DNA of 64,000 bases from Symsagittifera roscoffensis (Eukaryota; Xenacoelomorpha; Acoela; Convolutidae): contig NC_087066.1 in the NCBI RefSeq assembly GCF_963678635.1, positions 44,689,624-44,753,623 on the forward strand, given 5' to 3'. Positions within the stretch are counted from its first letter, which is position 1, and every line of letters starts with the position of its first letter. The notes under the pieces were generated by a model. The model searched no databases. It had not been told where the DNA came from and was given only the letters and a program-made list of their open reading frames with translations. Positions 1 through 9,110 of this stretch are shown here, piece after piece. Made by a program: the position numbers and the translations under genes.

Positions 1-17
1 CTTCACTCGGGATTAAA

Positions 18-422
18 TTAGAAATCATTTTTAACCCTTGTAAAGAAATCGGAGCGACTTCTCTGTGCAGTTCGTTTTCTGGGAATGACGCGTCTCGTTT
101 TTCGTTTAAACGCCGTCGTTCTTTTCGGATGACTTTTCCGAGATCTATTTCCTCCTTCTACTTGCTTTTTGATTGTTTTTCTAACGGTGCTTTTGAGTGC
201 CTGCTTAGGACTTTTTCTTTCTGTTGCAACTTCTATCAGTTCTGGTGCTGCCTGAAGAAGTAGTTCTTTTCCGATTTTTTTAGCCGCGGGTATCACAAAT
301 TTTTGAGCCAGTGGAAGTGCGACTCTTCCTATTCCCAAGGCTAATGCACTGAAGCCACTGCCTCGTCTATAATGCCCCGAGAAATGTGGTAGGTTTGCTT
401 GGTTGTGGTAATATGAATCCAT
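18..422 (-). CDS. Basic core/pX-like virion protein, Maverick copy 1
   Basis: An intact ORF of 134 aa. The N-terminal third is Gly/Arg-rich (HYRRGSGFSAL). The middle is an amphipathic Ala-rich stretch (residues about 35-65, including KFVIPAAKKIGKELL and AAPELIEVA). The C-terminal half is strongly basic, rich in Lys/Arg and Ser/Thr, as expected for a DNA-condensing or capsid-lining protein. The same plan is found in copy 2 at 11183-11551 (IVPAAKIIGADL, then AAPEIGEV, then a basic tail), so it is a conserved Maverick gene. It lies directly downstream of penton (4-nt gap). By analogy it resembles adenovirus core peptides such as pX/mu or pVI; this rests on position and composition, not proven homology. 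The major capsid gene expected next is beyond the window edge. Confidence 0.7.
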   Translation of the reverse strand: MDSYYHNQANLPHFSGHYRRGSGFSALALGIGRVALPLAQKFVIPAAKKIGKELLLQAAPELIEVATERKSPKQALKSTVRKTIKKQVEGGNRSRKSHPKRTTAFKRKTRRVIPRKRTAQRSRSDFFTRVKNDF

Positions 423-426
423 TTGA

Positions 427-1301
427 TCAATTGCTAAACTTTTGAAATTTCAAAGTCAGAACAACTTTTCCCCCTCCAGCGAAAGGAACAAGTCCTCCAG
501 TTTCTGTGCGCAAGTTCACAGAAATATTGGAAAAATTATTGACCAAAAGTTTTTTGAAATCCAAATTACTAAACACTTTACGATGATTCGGTTCAATTGT
601 ACATGCGTAACCGTTTTTCACTCGACGATTTGTATCAATGACTCGTAAAAGGGGTGCTTTTGTGTCTCCGACTACTTGATAATGATTTATGTCCAGATAA
701 ACAAACATAAGCTGAGTACCAGCGCATACATCAACGGGATAGTCAGCAATAAGATCTTGGGTAGAGAATGTGCTATGTTTCGTGCTTCCTTGTTTGTAAC
801 CTATATGATAACCAGTTCCATCTCTGACGCCTTTGAATCCAAGTAGACTAGGAATTTGCGGGCTTGAAAAAGTTATACCTTCCCAATAATGCAGCCATAA
901 GGAAAGATGTTTGGTTATTGGATCTATTACGTAACCCAATTTCTCTAATTAGTCCAGTATTTGATCAATGCTCGTATATTCTCCTTTTGTTATTTTTGCT
1001 GTTTCTCCAAGGTAAGGTCTGGAGATCTTGTCTTTCTCAACTTTCATGCTTGCTATAACCCGATCTTTTTTGTAGTACACAATGTTTTTGTCAGTTACGT
1101 TGTTTATCTGAGTAGGGAAGGTACTTTCTGTAACTGCTACTCTCCATTCACCTTGCAAATTATTTCTTCACTCAGGAGATTTTTGAAGTTGGCCAGAGTG
1201 TTATCTTTAAAAACGTTCATTGATGCAGATGAAACTAAGTTAATTGTGAAGGAAGGGGGAACATTATGGGTGAAAAGGCTGTTGGAAGTGCCCTCAGTCA
1301 T
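427..1301 (-). pseudogene. Penton (minor capsid protein), copy 1, degraded
   Basis: A Maverick/Polinton penton-type single-jelly-roll minor capsid protein. Recognised features are an N-terminal block rich in the family pattern 'GEW-VA-tE-tfP' (GEWRVAVTESTFPTQ), then INHYQVVGDTKAPLLRV, and the C-terminal 'TG-VPF-GGKVVLTLKF' signature. The ATG at 1299-1301 overlaps the integrase stop codon in ATGACTGA. Two lesions are visible: a frame change near 1155-1160, between the N-terminal part and GEWRVAV, and an in-frame TAA at 949-951. It is homologous to the copy 2 penton at 11569-12396. The protein would form capsid vertices with the major capsid protein; this copy is unlikely to encode a whole product. 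Confidence 0.85.
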
Positions 1302-2690
1302 GATTGTCCTTCTCCAGAACGCGAATTAGTTCAGACTCGTAAAATTTTCCCTCAATCGGTTCTCTGTTAGAATCAATCAAATTTTATGTTGGAGGATTTC
1401 GTGTTGGTATGTCAAAAACTTCAAACACTTCATCGGTGAACGATTGTTTGTAACCCTTGCGAAAACGTATGTCTACTTTGGCAAGTCTAACATAATCACC
1501 AACATAAAGCTTTGGACGTCGAACTAATTTCAAAGACTGTTCTGCTCTTAATGAAATCAGGCGAGGAACATCTTTTTTAGTTACTTTATTTGGTGCAAGA
1601 TTTGTGACACGATTTGTTCTCGAGTTAATTGCATTGACAAAATCTTGCAATTTGTCAATGTATGAGTAAGTCAATTTATCCTCCAAGTACTTATAAATAA
1701 GATTTTTCAAGGATATTTCTCTCAGCAAATGCGGACTTTTTCTCGCTCTCTGTGCTATATGTGTTTATGTCTTTCTTTTTACATAATGCTTCGAAGGACC
1801 CTTTAAACTCTATGCCCTTGTCCACCCATACTTTTTCCAGTTGTTTTGTCGTTATCATTAGTTTGAACGCTTCTGCTGTTGTAGTAGAATACTTTGATTT
1901 CAAGGGTTGCACTCTGAGATAGCGGGACATGCAGTCAACTGCAACAAGCAGATACTTAACATCATGGTTGTACTGGGCAAGTTTATAAACAAAGGCCAGA
2001 TCTAATGACCAGATTTCGTCAATATCGTAAACTATGACCTTGAGTCGCGGCGTTTTTTGGATCACAGTTCGATATTTTGTGTAAAAAGCTTCAGTATAAA
2101 GGAAATGTTTAACTTTCTTTCGCGACAAATTGCTTGCTTTTATCAAGTTGTTCACACTACCAAATAACGCGGGACCTTTGTCACTGTATTTTGTTTTCAA
2201 CAATTTTTCTTCAATCTTGGTAATTTTCCCATTGTTTTGTTTGCGCCTTCGTCTTTTCTGACGTTGGAGAATCTGAATCGTTATGGGGCGTTCCGTATGA
2301 GTCAGCGCCTTCTTCTGACTCTTTTTCACGTTTTTGATTTCGGGTTTTTCTATTACCGCTGAGACTTTTTCGTTTGTGTTTTTTACTTCTCTTAAGGTTT
2401 GCACTACTTTTTTCCTGCCAAGTGGGCGATGTTGAGCGGGTTCTTGAGGGTCCGGGTTCTCGTTTCTCTTGAGCGTTAAAAGACACTGACTGAACTGCGT
2501 GTTTGGCATTTCGATTTATTACCAGGTTTTCATTCAAGTTGAGAGCAGTTAAAATGTTAATGAACGCCGGATTGTGTAATTTTTTAGTTGGTTGTTGTGT
2601 GTCGTATAAAAAAACTGCAGCTTTAAGTCCTGTTGGTACTTTATCTACATATATCACCTCATTGTCACGGTTTAGGTTACTCTTTCTGAA
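1294..2690 (-). pseudogene. Retroviral-like (rve) integrase, copy 1, degraded 3' part
   Basis: A DDE integrase of the Maverick/Polinton c-integrase family. An upstream basic linker is followed by a helical pre-catalytic region (SVNNLIKASNLSRKKVK). The catalytic core has the first Asp in EIWSLDLAFVY, the second in KVWVDKGIEF and the Glu in SAFAERN, with about 35 residues between the last two. The C-terminal domain has RFRKGYKQSFTDEVFEV and ends with the family tail GKFYESEL. Frame changes near 1710 and 2500 and a stop near 1384 break the gene, so it is not functional as read. The stop at 1294-1296 overlaps the penton start. It would cut host DNA and join TIR ends, making 6-bp target duplications. 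Confidence 0.85.
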
Positions 2691-3243
2691 TTTTCTATGA
2701 TTTCAAGTACGCTTTTTGCTCTAACAAATTATTTGTATTCTAAAACTTGTAACTGTCCTAAAATGCTTTCGGTCTGTCTATTGTGTTTCTTTTCTAGTAT
2801 TTCGTCTTTAACACGTTCGACCGGTACTTCTTCATCGTCCGTTAACAGTTTAAGCTGTTCTTGTTGGGGCTCAACATTATCCGTAAATGTTTCCTTCGTT
2901 GCAGTAGTCTTACTAGTTTGTGGAGGTAATTGGGGTCTAAGCCGGTTAAGATAGGACACTTGAGCTTTTTTATGTTTAATTTTATTATCATGAAGAACAC
3001 GTGCAGCATGTGGCTGCTCTTTAACATATAAGTGTTTCGGCTTAGAATGAATTCTTCAGCAGTCATCATTAAGTTGTGAGGTACTTGTAACAAAAATAAA
3101 GTATTTGTCGAACTAAATGGAAGCCTTCTTTACTCAAAATAATCGCACGTTTTTTGACAACACTGGTTTCTGGAGTTATTAGGTATTTGTATGCTGTCTC
3201 GAATCGTTCGATGTTTGCAATTTTAACGGGTACGTTTCCATTG
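1917..3243. repeat. 1327-bp tandem duplication inside integrase region, unit 1
   Basis: The sequence from the word atagcgggacatgcagt to ttccattgac recurs directly adjacent at 3244-4570 with no difference that I noticed by eye. The unit begins inside the integrase catalytic domain and ends in the short gene upstream of it. The duplication therefore separates the integrase 3' half from its normal 5' neighbour and leaves a chimeric ORF at the junction (position 3243/3244). Near-identity implies either a very recent event or an assembly artefact. Confidence 0.9.
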
Positions 3244-4017
3244 ACATAGCGGGACATGCAGTCAACTGCAACAAGCAGATACTTAACATCATGGTTGTAC
3301 TGGGCAAGTTTATAAACAAAGGCCAGATCTAATGACCAGATTTCGTCAATATCGTAAACTATGACCTTGAGTCGCGGCGTTTTTTGGATCACAGTTCGAT
3401 ATTTTGTGTAAAAAGCTTCAGTATAAAGGAAATGTTTAACTTTCTTTCGCGACAAATTGCTTGCTTTTATCAAGTTGTTCACACTACCAAATAACGCGGG
3501 ACCTTTGTCACTGTATTTTGTTTTCAACAATTTTTCTTCAATCTTGGTAATTTTCCCATTGTTTTGTTTGCGCCTTCGTCTTTTCTGACGTTGGAGAATC
3601 TGAATCGTTATGGGGCGTTCCGTATGAGTCAGCGCCTTCTTCTGACTCTTTTTCACGTTTTTGATTTCGGGTTTTTCTATTACCGCTGAGACTTTTTCGT
3701 TTGTGTTTTTTACTTCTCTTAAGGTTTGCACTACTTTTTTCCTGCCAAGTGGGCGATGTTGAGCGGGTTCTTGAGGGTCCGGGTTCTCGTTTCTCTTGAG
3801 CGTTAAAAGACACTGACTGAACTGCGTGTTTGGCATTTCGATTTATTACCAGGTTTTCATTCAAGTTGAGAGCAGTTAAAATGTTAATGAACGCCGGATT
3901 GTGTAATTTTTTAGTTGGTTGTTGTGTGTCGTATAAAAAAACTGCAGCTTTAAGTCCTGTTGGTACTTTATCTACATATATCACCTCATTGTCACGGTTT
4001 AGGTTACTCTTTCTGAA
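3244..4017 (-). pseudogene. Duplicated integrase 5' half (truncated)
   Basis: This is the second copy of the integrase N-terminal and early catalytic region. It contains the Ser/Lys-rich linker, SVNNLIKASNLSRKKVK and the first catalytic Asp (EIWSLDLAFVY). The reading frame then crosses the duplication junction after AVDCMSRY and continues into unrelated sequence from the upstream gene, so the second Asp and the Glu are absent. As in unit 1, the N-terminal part (IYVDKVPTGLKAAVFLY) is in a different frame from the core. It is non-functional on its own and would be read in series with the downstream half only through a template switch or recombination. Confidence 0.75.
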
Positions 4018-4570
4018 TTTTCTATGATTTCAAGTACGCTTTTTGCTCTAACAAATTATTTGTATTCTAAAACTTGTAACTGTCCTAAAATGCTTTCGGT
4101 CTGTCTATTGTGTTTCTTTTCTAGTATTTCGTCTTTAACACGTTCGACCGGTACTTCTTCATCGTCCGTTAACAGTTTAAGCTGTTCTTGTTGGGGCTCA
4201 ACATTATCCGTAAATGTTTCCTTCGTTGCAGTAGTCTTACTAGTTTGTGGAGGTAATTGGGGTCTAAGCCGGTTAAGATAGGACACTTGAGCTTTTTTAT
4301 GTTTAATTTTATTATCATGAAGAACACGTGCAGCATGTGGCTGCTCTTTAACATATAAGTGTTTCGGCTTAGAATGAATTCTTCAGCAGTCATCATTAAG
4401 TTGTGAGGTACTTGTAACAAAAATAAAGTATTTGTCGAACTAAATGGAAGCCTTCTTTACTCAAAATAATCGCACGTTTTTTGACAACACTGGTTTCTGG
4501 AGTTATTAGGTATTTGTATGCTGTCTCGAATCGTTCGATGTTTGCAATTTTAACGGGTACGTTTCCATTG
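3244..4570. repeat. 1327-bp tandem duplication, unit 2
   Basis: The second unit of the duplication, directly abutting unit 1. After 4570 the sequence continues uniquely (tacattgagc), while unit 1 runs into the start of unit 2. It repeats the integrase 5' half and the preceding small ORFs. Confidence 0.9.
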
Positions 4571-4623
4571 ACTACATTGAGCAAACATTCACAAATAAGT
4601 TTTTCTAATTAATCTTCTTAGCT
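4056..4623 (-). pseudogene. Small conserved Maverick ORFs between ATPase and integrase (copy 1)
   Basis: Just downstream of the ATPase, one frame (4396-4600) encodes NGNVPVKIANIERFE and KKRAIILSKEGFHLV. These match the small 'KRxxLLxxxGF' Maverick protein that I also find in copy 2 at 13560-13915 (HKRRTILSSPKGLQLI). A second frame (about 4058-4380) reads KHLYVKEQPHAARVLHDNK and SYLNRLRPQLPPQ, then an acidic tail. The two parts are separated by stop codons, so one or two degraded genes are present. The biochemical role of this family is unknown to me. The 3' part is repeated at 2729-3257 by the tandem duplication. Confidence 0.5.
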
Positions 4624-4625
4624 GG

Positions 4626-5328
4626 TCAGGTTTCAGTTGTACCATATGCCGCAGAATGGATAAGTTTTTCTTTTTCATTTGTGATTGGAGTAGTTTCTAC
4701 TTCAGATAAGGGTAAATAAAAAACTGTTCGCCCAGGTGGTGTGATATTTGAACAATATCTCAAACAATCTGTTGTACGGGGGTCCAAGTCGATTAGAAGA
4801 TGTCCAAAAGAGTCTCTGGTAGCTAACTCGTAACAGTTTCTCAAAAATTTTGATACATTCAATTGTCTTCCTAAAAGATCTAGTTGCTGAACGTAGCGAG
4901 GCGATTTGAACAGAATGATGTGTGAAGTGTTCAAATCAATCGTACGCGACCATCGACTTTGTTGAAACAATGTTATGCTTAACATTTATTACATCTATCC
5001 CTCTATGTCTACCCGCTGTCGCTAACCTAACAAAATCCTTGTCATTATAGAAGTCTTCACATGAATCATCGAAAACTAGAAGAACAATTTCTAATTTTCT
5101 CACAGATTCGAATCCGTCGAGTTTCATGAACTTCACATTCACTTCGCGAGAAGACACTTTTTCTGAGAATGCAGGTTGCATCTCTTTGTAAAGATATAGA
5201 ACGGTTCCAAATTTAGGGTAAAAAGTATTTCCCATCAAAAGTTTCAAAATTAACTCAGTTTTCCCGGATCCTGAAGGTCCCACTATCGCCATAAAAATTC
5301 TTGTCGAAGTATCAATCACTTTATTCAT
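4626..5328 (-). pseudogene. FtsK/HerA-type genome-packaging ATPase, copy 1
   Basis: The start is MNKVIDTSTR (ATG at 5326-5328). Walker A is GPSGSGKT about 20 residues in, Walker B is VLLVFDDS near residue 95, and a sensor-like segment RLATAGRHRGIDVI follows. After a frame change near 4950-4985 the protein resumes with NTSHIILFKSPRYVQ and FGHLLIDLDPRTTDCLRYC. Copy 2 (13822-14688) is collinear and unbroken, which establishes the frameshift. This family powers DNA packaging into capsids. The ATG overlaps the stop of the upstream membrane-protein gene (ATGA). Confidence 0.88.
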
Positions 5329-5609
5329 ATTCTTGGGTTTGGTAGTACGTAACCAACGAAGCCTGATAAAACCGAGATTCAAACTGACGTTGCTTCGCAA
5401 CTTAATTTAGTGAAAGAAAGTTTAAGAATGCAGAAAGTTAGTAAAATTAGAATTACTACCATTTGCGCAACAAAAACTACTTCAGACCTTGGCAAAGTTA
5501 CATTGTTACAAAACTTGCATGATTTTTTTTCACTGTTTGTCTCGTTACAAACAAACTCTGTTACTATTGTTGCGTCAGGTTCATCTACTGCTGTTGTTGC
5601 TTCTGACAT
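5325..5609 (-). pseudogene. Single-pass membrane protein, copy 1 (in-frame TGA)
   Basis: A short protein with a Cys-containing N-terminal segment, the LPRSEVVFVAQ motif and one hydrophobic helix (VVILILLTFCILKL). After CEATSV comes a TGA, then ISVLSGF and GYVLPNPRI. The copy 2 protein (14685-14948) has Trp at the stop position (ETTVWVAILS) and ends GYILPSPKL, so the TGA is best read as a TGG-to-TGA mutation. The final stop overlaps the ATPase ATG. The family is common beside Maverick ATPases and is probably a virion or host-membrane protein; its function is not known. Confidence 0.7.
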
Positions 5610-5681
5610 TTGAGAAACTATTTATTCTACAGACTGTGTTAGACTTTTTCTCTCTTTGAATGAAGCTTGTAAAAAATTGAA

Positions 5682-6186
5682 TTAGTTTTGAGAACAGTAA
5701 CAAATTTCATAACGTGTGAAATCTCTATCATTTATGTCATGCATTTCTAGAACAAAGTTTGCTGGGATATTTGCAGTTTTTTCGTAGTACATTATTTTCT
5801 TCACAGTATCCTCTTTCACAATCGTCTTAATCTCATCTGGCAATTCACTGCTGTTTAGATCCATCTGAACTCCTGGCTGACGTTTGGGTACTAAGACTAG
5901 TTCGGGAAGATATACTCCTCGCTTGCTGGCTAACATTTCTGATAAACTTGAATCTCTGGAAGTATACAAATTGATTAATAACTGGATAAAACTTCTTCAA
6001 CGTAGACAACTCTTCTTCGGAAAATATTATTTGCTCCTTCCTCTGAACAATTTGGCTACTGCAATCAATACGCTCTATTCTCGTTAATGAAATTTTAATA
6101 TCACCCTCTGGAGTCATCCACGCACACAGCATTGAATTTGGTGATAGGTATGTCTCCACTTTCGCTGATCTCTCGCTGTTGTTCAT
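5682..6186 (-). pseudogene. Small degraded ORFs, possible PC4-like fold (copy 1)
   Basis: Two overlapping frames. The upstream one (5845-6186) reads MTPEGDIKISLTRIERI and then FSEEELSTLKKFYPVINQF. This arrangement of a short strand-rich segment followed by a 'S-eEl--Lk' helix is reminiscent of PC4/Sub1 single-strand-binding domains. The downstream frame (5682-5969) ends YEICYCSQN and may be the same or a separate gene after a frameshift. A comparable sequence exists in copy 2 at 15946-16310 in the minus orientation. Function is inferred from pattern only. Confidence 0.4.
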
Positions 6187-6670
6187 TTTTCAACCAATCA
6201 TCAAAAACCTTGGTTTTCTTCAGGGCACAATGATTCCTGAAGTTGTAGTGTGGAATATGTTTATTGCAACTTGGATAATTTTTAAAATAAAAGTTTTCAA
6301 CCCGAGGACAGCCCATATCATCTAGGTTTTCAATCTTTCGGTCCAAGTACTTGGCCAAAAATTCTGTCTTTTCTTTTCCTTTAGCGTAAAAAACGGCACC
6401 GGGATTTCTCAACACGAAACTCTGAAGTATTTGATTCAAGTTTATGTAAAGGTAATCACCGTTTTCCCAATGGAGGCCGTGTAAATAATTTGTTAACCAG
6501 TTGTAAGCTTTTTGTTCAAGCTTTGGTAGTATATTGAAACTCACTGGAGGTAGGAAAATGAGTCGATCGCTGTAGTCTGAAGTTGTTATTGCTAATTCTT
6601 TAACCACAAAGGCGTTTTTCTTGTAACGAAAGCCTTCCACGTCAAGCACAACTGATCTCTCGCCTAGCAT
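6101..6670 (-). CDS. DEDDh exonuclease-like Maverick protein, copy 1
   Basis: An open frame of 189 aa. It opens MLGERSVVLDVEGFRYK, where DVE has the D-x-E form of exonuclease motif I, followed by KELAI. The middle has LHGLHWENGDY and YAKGKEKTEFLAKYL. The end has NLDDMGCPRVENF and a His-rich segment with HCALKKTKVFDDWL, resembling the H-x-A-L motif III of DEDDh nucleases. Copy 2 has a collinear but frameshifted homologue at 15029-15494. Its ATG overlaps the stop of the upstream gene (ATGCTAG). The exonuclease assignment is inferred from motifs; conservation between the two copies is directly visible. Confidence 0.55.
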   Translation of the reverse strand: MLGERSVVLDVEGFRYKKNAFVVKELAITTSDYSDRLIFLPPVSFNILPKLEQKAYNWLTNYLHGLHWENGDYLYINLNQILQSFVLRNPGAVFYAKGKEKTEFLAKYLDRKIENLDDMGCPRVENFYFKNYPSCNKHIPHYNFRNHCALKKTKVFDDWLKNEQQREISESGDIPITKFNAVCVDDSRG

Positions 6671-6980
6671 TCTAGTAAATGATAAACTTCTGGTTTTTTT
6701 AACTTAATGAAAAGGCAGAACGCTATTCCACTCAAATGTCCCAATAAGCTGTTGTTACAGTAGCAGGGCAATATGTAACAGTACGTGGGACACTGTTGAT
6801 AAAATTCGTGTATAACTCCGGCCGCATCGCGCAAAATAGCGTGCAATTGTAAAATTTTGGAATTTTTCAAGTATTTGTCCAAGGAAGAGTTATCAATACC
6901 AATCAAGCCACAAAAAAGGTCTCAACTTATTTAAAATGTCGTAGTTAAGGTTATCAGAACTAACAAAAAACAGAGAACAT
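6664..6980 (-). pseudogene. Conserved 'HAILxDAAG' membrane-like protein, copy 1 (5' end damaged)
   Basis: The readable part (6664-6906) is NSKILQLHAILRDAAG followed by a Cys/Tyr-rich hydrophobic tail with SLLGHLSGIAFCLFI. Copy 2 has a full 134-aa homologue at 15534-15938 with HAILHDAAG and CFFGHVTGLIFCLYV. The upstream 50 or so residues of the copy 2 protein are not in frame here, so a 5' frameshift is likely near 6906. I do not recognise the family's function. The conserved hydrophobic C-terminus suggests membrane association. Confidence 0.5.
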
Positions 6981-7064
6981 GCAGCTAGAAAATAGTTGCG
7001 TCGGTTAGAATTATCAGGATAAGTTTGTTTCAAAGACGTATAAATTTAGTGGATTATTTTCAAA

Positions 7065-7634
7065 TCAATAGGAGTTACTCTGCTTTTTTCTAATTTCCTT
7101 GTTTATTTTTTCCAACACCTCTCCAACCTGCTGAATTTCAAGCCAGTGGAAATAAAAGTGACCTTGCAAATACCAGTTAGTCTCATTAAGATAACGGTGG
7201 TAAATAATTAAATAAACCACCGGAAGTTTTTTGTATTTTGATAGCTTGTTGAAACATAGACGGATTTTTCTCTCCAAGTCTTTATCAACCCTTTTTGAGG
7301 TAAAATCAAACGAATAGTCGAATACGTTTTCATAATCAGCAAAATTGAAATCGCTCACAGTACCATACTGTTGTTTTGTAGAAATGCACCAAGAGATTTG
7401 TTGAAGCTCACTCAAATAAAATTGTTCTTTGAAAATTAACTCGTATTCTTTCTTTGAAATTTCCTTTGCCCTTTCGAGGACGACGACGTAGCGTTCATTA
7501 CTAAATTTGAAAAATGAGCTTTTTTCTGCGGTTGAAAACACTCTTAATTGTAAATGTTCATTATCAATATCTTCAGTACACCAAGTACCCTCTAATTTCA
7601 TTTTTCTTATTTCAAAATTTGACAAATTTATCAT
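7065..7634 (-). CDS. Hypothetical early-gene protein, possibly two PC4-like domains (copy 1)
   Basis: An open frame of 189 aa and the first gene of the copy 1 minus-strand block. Two repeated patterns are visible: YVVVLERAKEISKKEYELIF followed by FYLSELQQI, and VVYLIIYHRYLNE with FYFHWLEIQQVGEVLEKI. Each looks like a strand-strand-helix unit ending in a 'f-l-w-Eiq-l' helix, as in PC4/Sub1-type ssDNA-binding domains. Its position matches the copy 2 gene at 16431-16970, which has a similar C-terminal pattern. The assignment is tentative. The likely start is the ATG at 7634 or the second one a few codons in (MKLEG). Confidence 0.45.
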   Translation of the reverse strand: MINLSNFEIRKMKLEGTWCTEDIDNEHLQLRVFSTAEKSSFFKFSNERYVVVLERAKEISKKEYELIFKEQFYLSELQQISWCISTKQQYGTVSDFNFADYENVFDYSFDFTSKRVDKDLERKIRLCFNKLSKYKKLPVVYLIIYHRYLNETNWYLQGHFYFHWLEIQQVGEVLEKINKEIRKKQSNSY

Positions 7635-7934
7635 TTGGTATATTTTGCCCAGAAGCGGCCGCCGCCTTTTGAGAGTAATTTCAATTTATTGCTTTTTCAC
7701 ATAAAATTTAGGTCAAGTTAAGGAATTAGTTTACAGCTGCCAACAGTTAAGCTACGCTGCCAAATTGGCCGGCGCATTTTTATTATATACCATAAAAGTC
7801 AATTCCCCATTCACTAACAAAATTCAACTAGGTCGAAAATTCATTTGCCCGAAACAAATATAACAATTAATATGATTCATATAATTAACCAGGACCAATA
7901 ATTTAGACCCCAAAAATTGGAATTAGAAAGAATT
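7635..7934. other. Gene-free end of copy 1
   Basis: AT-rich sequence with no open frame that I can support. A copy-2-style TIR (AGTAGTAGATG, poly-G, ATGTATTAAGAT repeats) is not present. No polymerase sequence belonging to copy 1 is seen between here and 8493, so the element is either truncated here or continues beyond the copy 2 insertion. Confidence 0.5.
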
Positions 7935-8152
7935 TTGTATCGTGTCCCTTGTTGTTAAGCTAAACTTAGCAAGATCCTAAGTAGGGGGTCTTCTGCTTTT
8001 TGGGTGGAAAATTTCTTTCGTTTACAAAATCCTAGGATAGGGGTCCTCCAAAAAATTAAGGACCCCTTTCCTAGGATTTTGCCTTACGTGAGGACCCCCC
8101 CCCCCCTTAGGAAGGACCCCCCCCCCCCCTTAGGATCCGGGACACGATACAA
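7935..8152. mobile_element. Small foldback/MITE-like element with C-runs
   Basis: It is bounded by a perfect 14-bp inverted repeat: TTGTATCGTGTCCC at 7935-7948 and GGGACACGATACAA at 8139-8152. The interior is itself imperfectly palindromic (tcctaggataggggtcc and ggacccctttcctagga) and contains two long C homopolymers next to CTTAGGA words. It has no coding capacity. A related arrangement of CTTAGG and G/C runs occurs at 25965-26125. I see no convincing target-site duplication, so the mechanism is open. Confidence 0.6.
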
Positions 8153-8493
8153 TACTACTGTCCTAGTCGCCATAGCGTAGTTTTTTTGTTATTTATGCAA
8201 TTCTTAATAATTTTTTTAAATAGCTATTCCTTGTACACTGCAAATGTATCACTGCAAATGTATCACTATGTGAGTTCTCAAACGGTTTCGGCATTTATTG
8301 ATTTCTTTTTATTCGTTTCTCAAATGAATTCAATCAACATCTATGATATCGGCCTAACTTTTTTATTGATTTCATTGAAAAGACATTTTTTAATTGCCGA
8401 CAGGGCGTGAAAATTTTGATTTTCAAAATTTTATAGGCTAGAGTCTTCCATGCCAATAACTTTCATGCCAAAAAATATTTATGGTAAAAGAAA
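8153..8493. other. Intergenic flank left of copy 2
   Basis: Low-complexity AT-rich sequence. A 74-codon open frame at 8186-8410 is hydrophobic and has no recognisable motif; I do not call it a gene. Confidence 0.4.
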
Positions 8494-8499
8494 CTTATT
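8494..8499. repeat. Target-site duplication CTTATT (left)
   Basis: The 6-bp word CTTATT directly precedes the left TIR terminus (AGTAGTAGATG) and recurs directly after the right TIR at 25745-25750. Six bp is the characteristic Maverick/Polinton target duplication length. Confidence 0.93.
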
Positions 8500-9075
8500 A
8501 GTAGTAGATGTTGGAGGTGATCAGGGGGGGGGGGGGAATGCATGGAAGACCCATGTATTAAGATACGTTATAGATTTCGGTCTTCCATGCTATGTATTAA
8601 GATTGGGTATAGAGTCTACAATGTATTAAGATGAGGAATACCGATGGTAAGGTTTTATGATTTGTGTGATGGTAAGATAATGGTACAAAAAACGTTTTTT
8701 TTTTTGGTTTTTGTGTGGAAATGTTTATTTTTTTCGCAAATTTTTTGGGGGCGCGTTATCTAATTGGGAACAATTAATTTTTAATTACGAGTAGATTGTA
8801 GAATTAAGGTTATGTATTTAGTTTTTTGGTGCATGGTAAGTCAATGGTAAGAGTTTTTGTGCAAAAATTTGGAATTTTTATCAAAAAAAATTTAAAATTT
8901 TTTCGAAAAAAAACAAAACACGATAACTTGATCTAATAAAAATTTATTAGATACTTTTACTTTCTATCTATTCTGAACCTACAGAGACATCGAAAAAAAT
9001 TGAATTTTTTGAGAGAAAAAAATTAAATTACAATGAAAATAAATAAATCACTGCATCGTATAGTAAAATTACTGC
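8500..9075 (+). repeat. Left terminal inverted repeat of copy 2
   Basis: It matches the reverse complement of the right end from AGTAGTAG through AAATTACAATGAAAAT and CACTGCAT, with point differences and small indels. It contains a G homopolymer of about 14 near the tip, three ATGTATTAAGAT words, and a tract with GGTAAGATAATGG. Homology fades at about 9075, just before the protease stop codon. Confidence 0.9.
8553..8632 (+). repeat. Iteron-like triplet ATGTATTAAGAT in left TIR
   Basis: Three direct copies at 8553-8564, 8592-8603 and 8621-8632, two of them preceded by related CATGGAAGAC or CTTCCATGC words. The right TIR carries the inverted set. Repeated short words at a replicative transposon terminus are candidates for integrase or replication-initiation binding. 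Confidence 0.75.
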
Positions 9076-9110
9076 CATAATTTACACTTACAAAAGAAAA
9101 AACTACAAAT

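Noticed and set aside
2503-2954. Plus-strand open frames opposite the integrase region
   Set aside because: They are antisense shadows of the minus-strand genes, duplicated with them, and show no motifs.
8186-8410. Hydrophobic 74-aa frame between the two elements
   Set aside because: Low-complexity AT-rich composition, no homologue in the window, and no promoter context.
8600-8760. CRISPR-like direct repeats in the TIR
   Set aside because: Only three 12-bp words with uneven spacing in an animal transposon TIR; no spacers of constant length and no cas genes.
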